From RCC90-49c sp051016155 (GTDB lineage: Bacteria > Bacteroidota > Bacteroidia > Cytophagales > Amoebophilaceae), in NCBI GenBank assembly GCA_051016155.1, contig CP136537.1, positions 1,364,001-1,428,000 on the forward strand: DNA of 64,000 bases. The letters run 5' to 3'. The position numbers and the translations under genes were made by a program. The notes below the pieces were generated by a model. It had not been told where the DNA came from. It worked only from the letters and a program-made list of their open reading frames with translations, and ran no database searches. Each line of letters starts with the position of its first letter. The stretch's first letter is position 1. Positions 57,848 through 64,000 of this stretch are shown piece by piece.

Positions 57848-58735
57848 TTATTCCTGGCTTTTCCTTTTGCCCCATTCTTTTTCAAGCTCCTGACCAAAGG
57901 TACGAAGGTGCTTGACCGCCCCAGGATGACGAAAAAGTACGCCAATACCTTTGCACATGTCTATTTTCCCGCACGTCTTTATTATTTCTTTTGTAAGCGC
58001 TTTGTCCTCCCTACATAAGACAAGAATGTAACTGAGCGTTTTCTCCTGATATTCCTGAGGTTTGTTAGCTAAAATTTGTAGGAAGTGTTTTTCATCGAAA
58101 GATTCCCCTATGAGCTCTAGAAGAGTTTCCTCATGGCCTTTGAATGCTGCAAGGAGTGCCCTCAGTCTTTCTTTTTGGGTAGGTTCCAGCCTACACTGTT
58201 CGAATTTTTCTTCCCATCGCTTATGAGTGTCTTCTGCGGTTCCCTGCACGGGTGTGTCACTCGGTGCGAGAGGAGCTTCGTCGACAGAGGCAGGCGTGCA
58301 CTCAGCTAAATCTGTCACAAACTTTGTCACCACTTGACTTCCGCTTTCCCCTTTTTGCAGCGCTTGAATAAGTTTTCTTACCTGATGGATGTTGTACTTT
58401 TTTCTCAGCAATACTTCGACCATGCGTCTAATCCACTGACCGTCGTCGTTGCCCTCTCCTTGCGTTTGATCGAACAGGCCCTGAAGCGCTTCAATTTCCT
58501 TTGGCGACAGTTGGCGCAAGAGACGCTGCAGCCTTTTCTGCTCCCTTTTTGAAAGGGTACTAAAAACAGACAGTAGTGCTTTCTGCTGTGGGGGCGGAAG
58601 CGAGTTATAAGCCAGCAAGAGGCGATCAGGAGGCGAGGACTCATTCGTTAGCCTATTAAAGCAGCCTCTAAAACTGAATAAAAAACTTGTAAGTAGAAAA
58701 AATGCAGCGATTTTTTTCTTCTTGTGATGTCTCAT
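57848..58735 (-). CDS. Hypothetical lipoprotein/helical secreted protein
   Basis: A 295-aa protein with a basic N-terminus, a hydrophobic signal segment (IAAFFLLTSFLFSF) and a lipobox-like RGC (Cys25). It has a helical body rich in charged residues, including LSKREQKRLQRLLRQLSPKE. An N-terminal helical repeat region is followed by a C-terminal domain (KRWEEKFEQCRLEPTQKERL onward) that is related to the smaller lipoprotein downstream. Function is unknown; a surface or periplasmic location is expected. A MITE-like repeat lies upstream. Confidence 0.68.
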   Translation of the reverse strand: MRHHKKKKIAAFFLLTSFLFSFRGCFNRLTNESSPPDRLLLAYNSLPPPQQKALLSVFSTLSKREQKRLQRLLRQLSPKEIEALQGLFDQTQGEGNDDGQWIRRMVEVLLRKKYNIHQVRKLIQALQKGESGSQVVTKFVTDLAECTPASVDEAPLAPSDTPVQGTAEDTHKRWEEKFEQCRLEPTQKERLRALLAAFKGHEETLLELIGESFDEKHFLQILANKPQEYQEKTLSYILVLCREDKALTKEIIKTCGKIDMCKGIGVLFRHPGAVKHLRTFGQELEKEWGKRKSQE

Positions 58736-58857
58736 TAAAGTATAGTGTCTATAACCTAGTTGACCGCAAAGTACGGCAATAGATATCCGCGTAAAAACTA
58801 TAGCCTCTTTGCCCTCTAGTAGCTATTCGCGGCTGGCCGAAAAAAAGCAAATGGGAT

Positions 58858-58970
58858 GAAACTGTTGCAAAATACGTCCAGTATTATAGCAACACTTAGG
58901 AGATGCCTCTACAAACTTAGAAAACGGCTTTAAATCACTCAATCGTAAAATCTCCCAATAATGTAATGGG
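58858..58970 (-). mobile_element. MITE-like repeat, copy 4 (about 113 bp)
   Basis: On the plus strand it begins GAAACTGTTGCAAAATACG and ends CAATAATGTAATGGG. The interior GGCTTTAAATCACTCAATCG and TACAAACTTAGAAAACGGC match the other copies in reverse. The GAGACC end is diverged. It sits upstream of the 295-aa lipoprotein gene. Confidence 0.55.
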
Positions 58971-59049
58971 CGCGGAATGGATTCACGCAACCATGCCGAC
59001 ATTTTTACATAATAGCAAAAAACGTCTTAAGATGCTATAAGGGGTACAA

Positions 59050-59080
59050 CAAAAAAGGCCCAGGGGTGTGTTCCTGGACC
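59050..59080 (-). terminator. Rho-independent terminator of the porin gene
   Basis: The minus strand reads GGTCCAGG, a GAACACACC loop, then CCTGGGCC and TTTTTT. The stem is 8 bp with one G-U pair, followed directly by six T residues, about 28 bases past the porin stop codon. Confidence 0.75.
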
Positions 59081-59107
59081 TTAGTAAGAGAAAGATGTTA
59101 GGCAGCC

Positions 59108-60286
59108 TTAAATTTTGAATGCGACTGCTGCTTGCGCACGATGCGTATTTCTAATGTCTTTCTGATCAATGCTTGCTCTCCTACCAAACTGGTACTCAAC
59201 CCCCACTGTCACTTGCTCGGTAGGATGGTAAGTAAGATTGGCAGAACTATAATGCCCTTGTTTATAGTCGGTCTTGTCGCGCTGCTGTGTGTCGGTTGTA
59301 TCCAGAAACCCGTAAGCTACTGTTGAGCGAAGCTCAGGTAACCAACAATGCTCTACACCTATGTAGCCTCCCCACGTATTGATTAGAGCAATTTTTGAAG
59401 GAGAAGTGAAGTAAATGTCTTTTCGTTCCCTTTCTCCAACGCCTCCAAAATCTGCTATGTAGCTCCCAATCCCCATACCATAAATGAAATGTAGCTTGAG
59501 AGTAGTCATCTCGGGAATGGCTTTGATTACACTCGTCAGGTTAACACCCCAAGGATATAAATAGTCATCTTTTTTATCGATCGTACGATAGTAGTCGGTA
59601 ACCCGAAGGAGGCCGCCTAAGCGCACATGACCAAACGCTTCTTCGTACTTGACAGAGGTGCCTAAGGCTGGAAAATTCTTGTTAGGCATATAATCTTGTG
59701 TCTCCTCATTGCCTGGAAAAAGCTCCAGTTTGGGGGCTTGCTCAATACCTACGGCATAGCTGAAGCCTGGGGCCAGCTGATCTTTCCAGGTCACCTGCGC
59801 TACACTTTCTCCGACAAAACTACAAGGAGCATCACTTGTCAAAGTTTTGGGGGCAGCAAGTGTATCACTCAGATTAGTGAAGTACAGCCCTACTAAAAAA
59901 TTAGGGTGATCTACATAAACCCTTTTGAGCTTGACCCCTTTTTTCCCATCAAGGCCGCTATCTAAGGCGCAACGTATGGTCTTACTTGCAAAAGGGATTG
60001 TTTTTTCTATACCCAAGTTCAATTTGCCTGTACTAAAAATAAAACGCTGCCGACCCCCATTTTCTTTAGTGGGGATTGAGGCAGGCATGAAGTCAGAATT
60101 AGCTTTGTTGGGGCTAAAATCACCTGCGGCTCTGGCAGACAAACTAATCTTAATCTTTAAATCATTGGAGTCCTTTTTATGCTCTTCTGTTGCTTCTTGC
60201 GCATGGGCGTAAGACGAGATGGCGCTGCTTGCTACTGCTATTAGTCCTGCGTGCGCAACTATTCTTTGTAGTTGTTTGATTGTCAT
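59108..60286 (-). CDS. DcaP-like outer-membrane porin
   Basis: A 392-aa protein with a signal peptide (LIAVASSAISSYAHA then QEA), followed by beta-barrel sequence: LKIKISLSARAAGDFSPNKA, GGRQRFIFSTGKLNLGIE, VKLKRVYVDHPNFLVGLYF and the C-terminal strands SSANLTYHPTEQVTVGVEYQ and RAQAAVAFKI. These resemble the DcaP-like porin family (trimeric channels for small anionic solutes), although substrate cannot be told. The gene is intact and monocistronic, with a clear terminator. Confidence 0.78.
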   Translation of the reverse strand: MTIKQLQRIVAHAGLIAVASSAISSYAHAQEATEEHKKDSNDLKIKISLSARAAGDFSPNKANSDFMPASIPTKENGGRQRFIFSTGKLNLGIEKTIPFASKTIRCALDSGLDGKKGVKLKRVYVDHPNFLVGLYFTNLSDTLAAPKTLTSDAPCSFVGESVAQVTWKDQLAPGFSYAVGIEQAPKLELFPGNEETQDYMPNKNFPALGTSVKYEEAFGHVRLGGLLRVTDYYRTIDKKDDYLYPWGVNLTSVIKAIPEMTTLKLHFIYGMGIGSYIADFGGVGERERKDIYFTSPSKIALINTWGGYIGVEHCWLPELRSTVAYGFLDTTDTQQRDKTDYKQGHYSSANLTYHPTEQVTVGVEYQFGRRASIDQKDIRNTHRAQAAVAFKI

Positions 60287-60399
60287 TTTATCAACGTTGA
60301 TGGTTAGCGCCAGCTATATTATCATGCAAAAGTGAAAATGCCAACAGAATTGTAATTTATTTTTCTAGATAAAGGCTTGAGCAGTCCACTTTTCTACTG

Positions 60400-63300
60400 C
60401 TAAAACAAGCGCAATTGCCTCTCTTGGGCTTGGCGCTTGGCCGTGGCTGGGTCCTTGGCGGCTGGAGCGCAGCATGCCGGTGGCAGCTCAGCCAAAAATC
60501 GAGAGGGCTGTCTGGCATTGACTTGTCCATACTGCTTGCGGTGACGGGCCCAGGTGAGGTGCACCTGCGCTTGGGCACGCGTCAGCGCTACATAGAAGAG
60601 GCGCCGTTCCTCTTCCAGGTCGCTGTCTGCACGCTGCATAGGGGTGATGCTCTCCTCTGCTCCTACAATGAACACTATAGGAAACTCCAATCCTTTGGCG
60701 GCATGAAACGTCAGCAGATGAACACCCTCGCCACGAATGCGGCCTGCATCGGTGTAAGGGCCCAAAGTCATGGCGCGGAGAAAAGCAGCGATGTCTTTTG
60801 AGGCGTCTTGGGCCAAGGTGAGCAGCGTCGTTTTTTGCAAGCGCTGGCTGTTATCCAGCGCACTGCTTGGCAAATAGCGCTCCATGATAGTGGCCACCAC
60901 TCCTGCTACACCTTGGACAGGAAGGAGCGCTCCTAACGAAGCGTACCACTCTACCCACGCCTGATACGCTGCTTGGTCTGCAGCAGGCAACGAAGAGGGA
61001 ACGTAAGTGGTCCAAGCTCCTGGCGCTGTGGTCGTCAATAGAGCGCGAATAGCCGCCTGTTTCCACCGCAATCCATGCAATAGGAAGCCATGCAAAGCAG
61101 CAAGGTCTGCAGGCTGCACCAGGAGCCGCAAGATGTCTGCCACGATACAAAAAGGAGGATGGGCCAAAAAAGAGGTACCATCGCTGAAGTGGGCAGGAAT
61201 ACCTGCCTTGCGCAGCTGTGCAAAGAGAGATTGGCCCACAGCCCTTTGTCGGAAAAGCACCGCAATGTCGTCAAAGGTATGGGTCCCTGTATCATGCAGG
61301 CCCAGCGCCAGGTTATCCACCCCGCCCACATGCGTTTTGATTTGCTTGGTCACGTACATGGCCTCTTCGCGTTCGTTATCAGCCTCAAAGACACTAAGCT
61401 GAGCGCCTTGGGGCTTTTTAGCTTGCAGCTGCAGCCCACTGCGCACCGTGTTGTGCTGGATCAGGGCCTGGGCAGCTTGTACGATGGTGCCTGTACTGCG
61501 GTAATGCTCTTCCAGCACTAGGGTTGTGGCTGCAAAATCTTGCTGAAACTGAAAAAACAGCTGTACGTCAGCTCCTCTAAAGCCATAAATGGCTTGGTCA
61601 GGATCGCCAATGGCCAAGATATTTTTCTCCTGCCCCAAGGCCTGAATGAATTGGTACTGGAGTGGATTAATGTCTTGCAGCTCATCCACTGCCAAGCAAG
61701 CATAGCGAGCGCGGTGCTGAGCAAGCCAATCGGGCTCCTGCTTCCACAGCTGCAAGAGTTGCTGCAGGATGGCCGCCAGGTCCACTGCCTGGTGGTGCTG
61801 CAGGTGCGCCTCGTAGCGTTCCACATAAGAAGAGAGTCCTTCAAAGTCAGCGCCATGGCCTGTTTCAAAATAGCGCACCAGCGCCCGGGCCAGCTGTTGG
61901 CGGCGCGTAGGCTTGAGCGCAGGAAAGAGGAACGCCAACGCCCATTGGCGGTCTTCGTCATCATACACGGTTTGTAGCGCAGGGTACCGCATTTGTAGCA
62001 GCTGATACGCCACTGCATGGAACGTCCCTGTGTGAACAGCCTGTGCCTGCTCGCCCAGCAGGGCTGTGAGCCGTGCCTTGAGCTCCTCTGCCGCCTTGTT
62101 CGTGAAGGTGATGGCCAGTAGCTGCGTAGGGGCCGTGTTAGGCTGTGCCAAGCAATGCGCTATCCAATGGATGAGCGTTTGGGTTTTACCTGTGCCTGGC
62201 CCTGCCTTGACCAGCGTTACACCTCGAATCCGTTCCTTCACTGCCTGCTGTGCTGCATTCAGCGTCTTGGGCGGCGTAGGAGCCAAAGGAGCTATGGGCT
62301 TCTTAACGGTAGTCAAAGGCTGTACGGCTGTGTTGCGTCGCTGCACAGTAGGGGAGGGCGCCTCGAAGAATAGGAGCTGTCCGGAGAGCTGCTGCACTTC
62401 GCCTGGCTGAAAAACGTGAATAATGCCATACAGACCGTCGTAGCCAGGGGTAGGGGAGACCTGCTCCTGGCGTAACCGTCGGATGGCTTCTGCATATACA
62501 GGCCCCAGGTGCTTGTGAATGTCTTCCAAGGGTGCTTCTCGCAAAAAGGCAAATTCATTGCCAAACCGGCCAATGATTTGCTGAAACTGCTGCTGCACAC
62601 CCTTGCTGTTGGGCCCTGTGCCTTTGATTTCTGCCACCATCTCGGGCAGCGGAATCAAATACTCAAAGTTCGCAGCGCCTGAGGGCTGCTGGGGCTGCGC
62701 CCGATCAGCGAGCTCCTCTACGCGATGCAAGACCCCTACGGTCAAGGGCTGACCACAAGTGGGACACAGGCCCTGGTGGACCTGGGTGGCGGCTGGCTCC
62801 AGGCACACCCCACACTTGCGGTGCCCATCCAGGTGGTACTTGCCTTCTTCTGGAAAGAACTCGAGCGTGCCCAGAAAGCCTTGGCCTGTTTGAAAGGCTT
62901 CGAACATAGCATCGTAGGTCAAGGCCGTGTCCAACCGATTGGCTTCGCGCCCCAGTTTTTGCGGCGAGTGGGCATCAGAATTAGAGATCAGCGTGTAGCG
63001 GTCCAGCGCGCTGAGCTTCCAGTTCATGGCTGGATCAGAAGAAAGGCCTGTTTCCAGCGCAAAAATGTGCGGCGTCAAGTCCCGAAAGCAGGCCTCAATG
63101 CTGTCATAGCCTGCCTTAGAGCCCAGTGTAGAGAACCAGGGCGTCCAGATGTGCGCAGGAATGAGATAAGCCCGGTCTGAAGCCTCTAGCACAATCTCTA
63201 GCAAATCGCGGGAAGGCAAGCCCAAAATAGGCCTTCCATCTGCTTTGAGATTGCCGATGGTAGCCAACCGGGCATTGATCTTAGCCACAGTTTCCAAATC

Positions 63301-63639
63301 TGGCGCAAACAAGAGGTTGTGGTTCTTGCGCACCTTATCGCCATGCTTGTAGATAGAGCTGATCTCTGTGGTCAAGCAAAAGCGCACGTCTCGGGCCTGG
63401 CTTTTGAGGCCGGGGAAGGCCGGGGTACGGGGCGGTTCTTTGAGACGAAAAAATCCACTCCCGTCTGGCACCAGCTTGGTTTGCAACTCCTGGAACCACT
63501 GCGGATGCGTAAAGTCGCCCGTCCCCACCACATCAATGCCTTTGATTTGTGCCCATTGGTAGAGCGATTCTAAATGAAGGTCCTTGCTTGTGGCGCGCGA
63601 GTAGTGCGAATGGACGTGCAGATCAGCAATGTAAGGCAT
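60400..63639 (-). CDS. EndoQ-like PHP nuclease fused to UvrD/Rep-family helicase
   Basis: About 1079 aa from ATG at 63639 (MPYIADLHVHSHYSRATSKD), the usual EndoQ start; the frame extends 17 codons further upstream. Residues about 1-430 are EndoQ-like: a PHP domain, the zinc ribbon CGVCLEPAATQVHQGLC and PTCGQPLTVGVLHRVEELA. Residues about 465-1060 form a UvrD-type SF1A helicase: Walker A in VKAGPGTGKTQTLIHWI, ITFTNKAAEELKARL, YACLAVDELQDINPLQYQFI, IGDPDQAIYGFRGA and LTFHAAKGLEFPIVFIVGAE. EndoQ nicks DNA 5' of deaminated bases; fusion to a helicase suggests coupled nicking and unwinding. No lesion is seen. Confidence 0.85.
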   Translation of the reverse strand: MPYIADLHVHSHYSRATSKDLHLESLYQWAQIKGIDVVGTGDFTHPQWFQELQTKLVPDGSGFFRLKEPPRTPAFPGLKSQARDVRFCLTTEISSIYKHGDKVRKNHNLLFAPDLETVAKINARLATIGNLKADGRPILGLPSRDLLEIVLEASDRAYLIPAHIWTPWFSTLGSKAGYDSIEACFRDLTPHIFALETGLSSDPAMNWKLSALDRYTLISNSDAHSPQKLGREANRLDTALTYDAMFEAFQTGQGFLGTLEFFPEEGKYHLDGHRKCGVCLEPAATQVHQGLCPTCGQPLTVGVLHRVEELADRAQPQQPSGAANFEYLIPLPEMVAEIKGTGPNSKGVQQQFQQIIGRFGNEFAFLREAPLEDIHKHLGPVYAEAIRRLRQEQVSPTPGYDGLYGIIHVFQPGEVQQLSGQLLFFEAPSPTVQRRNTAVQPLTTVKKPIAPLAPTPPKTLNAAQQAVKERIRGVTLVKAGPGTGKTQTLIHWIAHCLAQPNTAPTQLLAITFTNKAAEELKARLTALLGEQAQAVHTGTFHAVAYQLLQMRYPALQTVYDDEDRQWALAFLFPALKPTRRQQLARALVRYFETGHGADFEGLSSYVERYEAHLQHHQAVDLAAILQQLLQLWKQEPDWLAQHRARYACLAVDELQDINPLQYQFIQALGQEKNILAIGDPDQAIYGFRGADVQLFFQFQQDFAATTLVLEEHYRSTGTIVQAAQALIQHNTVRSGLQLQAKKPQGAQLSVFEADNEREEAMYVTKQIKTHVGGVDNLALGLHDTGTHTFDDIAVLFRQRAVGQSLFAQLRKAGIPAHFSDGTSFLAHPPFCIVADILRLLVQPADLAALHGFLLHGLRWKQAAIRALLTTTAPGAWTTYVPSSLPAADQAAYQAWVEWYASLGALLPVQGVAGVVATIMERYLPSSALDNSQRLQKTTLLTLAQDASKDIAAFLRAMTLGPYTDAGRIRGEGVHLLTFHAAKGLEFPIVFIVGAEESITPMQRADSDLEEERRLFYVALTRAQAQVHLTWARHRKQYGQVNARQPSRFLAELPPACCAPAAKDPATAKRQAQERQLRLF

Positions 63640-63683
63640 AAGCAGCTCAGTAGAATGTCCAATATAGTCAATGATGGGGCATT

Positions 63684-63803
63684 GGGTCATTGGCTTATTT
63701 GTTTATTGGGTCATTGGCTTATTTGTTTATTGGGTCATTGGCTTATTTGTTTATTAGGTCATTTGATTATTTGTTTATTGGGTTATTTTTTTATTTGATT
63801 ATT
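63684..63803. repeat. Tandem repeat, five 24-bp units
   Basis: Three units beginning GGGTCATTGGCTTATTTGTT are identical (63684, 63708, 63732), followed by two diverged units (63756 and 63780). The array sits 45 bp upstream of the EndoQ-UvrD start. On that gene's coding strand it is G-poor and A/C-rich. An open frame crossing it is an artefact of a period divisible by three. Confidence 0.9.
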
Positions 63804-63958
63804 GAGGTATTAGAATAGGTTGAGCCGACTACCCCTGCCCCCAGGCTAGGATATAAGGCCTAAAGTCGTCCAGCATGCAGCATGGCGTATGGGCCACAAA
63901 AAGAGATATAAAAAGGAATACGATAACAGCTAGAGGCTGCTCAGTCATTTACTAAACG
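63804..63958. other. Intergenic sequence before right edge
   Basis: There is no gene; it is mixed sequence following the tandem array. Nothing recognisable apart from a generally G-poor context near the possible gene start at 63959. Confidence 0.3.
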
Positions 63959-64000
63959 ATGATGGATGTTATAATTGCAGAAAGTAACTATCAACACTAC
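63959..64000 (+). CDS. Possible start of a gene running off the right edge
   Basis: ATG at 63959 opens a frame MMDVIIAESNYQHY that is still open at the window end. Fourteen codons are too few to name a family. It is only a candidate start. Confidence 0.25.
   Translation, partial: MMDVIIAESNYQHY

Noticed and set aside
61007..61977. Several overlapping plus-strand frames antisense to the UvrD helicase
   Set aside because: The helicase frame explains this region completely; the antisense frames lack start context and recognisable domains.
63574..63798. An open frame with repeated GHWLICLL peptides
   Set aside because: The repeats come from the 24-bp non-coding tandem array, whose length is a multiple of three; it overlaps the EndoQ-UvrD start antisense and has no family signature.
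63684..63803. Possible CRISPR array
   Set aside because: The 24-bp units are contiguous with no unique spacers, and no cas genes are present.

Overview
The window looks like a chromosomal segment of a Bacteroidota bacterium (Cytophagales-like) with the habits of a host-associated, probably intracellular symbiont. The evidence is a set of Bacteroidota-type housekeeping genes (DivIC, FtsQ/FtsA/FtsZ with the VPAYLRKN tail, a SPOR-ExbB-ExbD-TonB operon, a Nif3/zinc-ribbon pair, AtpD, RecO, DnaE, GyrA/GyrB, Ppk1, GAPDH, enolase). These sit among many insertion sequences, a group II intron, AAA-ATPase-like/PD-(D/E)XK (DUF1703) proteins, Rpn-family relics and a NACHT lipoprotein. That mix recalls Amoebophilaceae (Amoebophilus/Cardinium relatives), but the base composition, roughly mid-40s %GC by eye, seems high for the described members. 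The family assignment is inference.

Layout. 1-2.9 kb: 3' part of a symporter/HD-hydrolase fusion gene, then Rpn and HEPN gene relics. 2.9-7.7 kb: a nested mobile-element stack, in which an IS3-family element carries a group II intron in orfA and an IS5-family element in orfB, followed by an IS5 relic. 7.9-16 kb: divIC-eno, a DUF1703 ATPase/nuclease, gyrA, phr. 16.3-23.4 kb: IS5 split by IS1, a 1019-aa NACHT lipoprotein cut off by an IS3-family element, an inverted partial copy of that element, and an IS481-like fragment with a perfect 205-bp tandem duplication. 23.4-33.8 kb: zinc-ribbon protein, Nif3, a frameshift-type IS5, an outer-membrane barrel, atpD, recO, an 830-bp relic-filled gap, tonB/exbD/exbB/SPOR and tag. 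34-43.5 kb: lipoprotein, dnaE, trxA, the full-length 1156-aa symporter/HD fusion and a phospholipase-D-like protein. 43.6-50.6 kb: ftsZ-ftsA-ftsQ, a second DUF1703 protein, a NhaD-type antiporter. 50.6-64 kb: IS3 relic, gyrB-ppk, gap, two related lipoproteins, a DcaP-like porin and an EndoQ-UvrD fusion, with a possible gene start at the right edge.

The most notable items are two paralogous proteins that fuse a sodium:solute symporter, a degenerate histidine-kinase-like region and an intact RelA/SpoT-type HD hydrolase motif; an EndoQ-like PHP nuclease fused to a UvrD helicase; a group II intron whose precise removal restores the host IS3 orfA frame, with a related empty site 48 kb away; and a MITE-like family of about 113-119 bp with GAGACYRTTG-type terminal inverted repeats. 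One MITE fills the exbB-exbD junction. Many gene starts are preceded by G-poor, A/C-rich leaders on the coding strand. I saw no rRNA, tRNA or CRISPR array.
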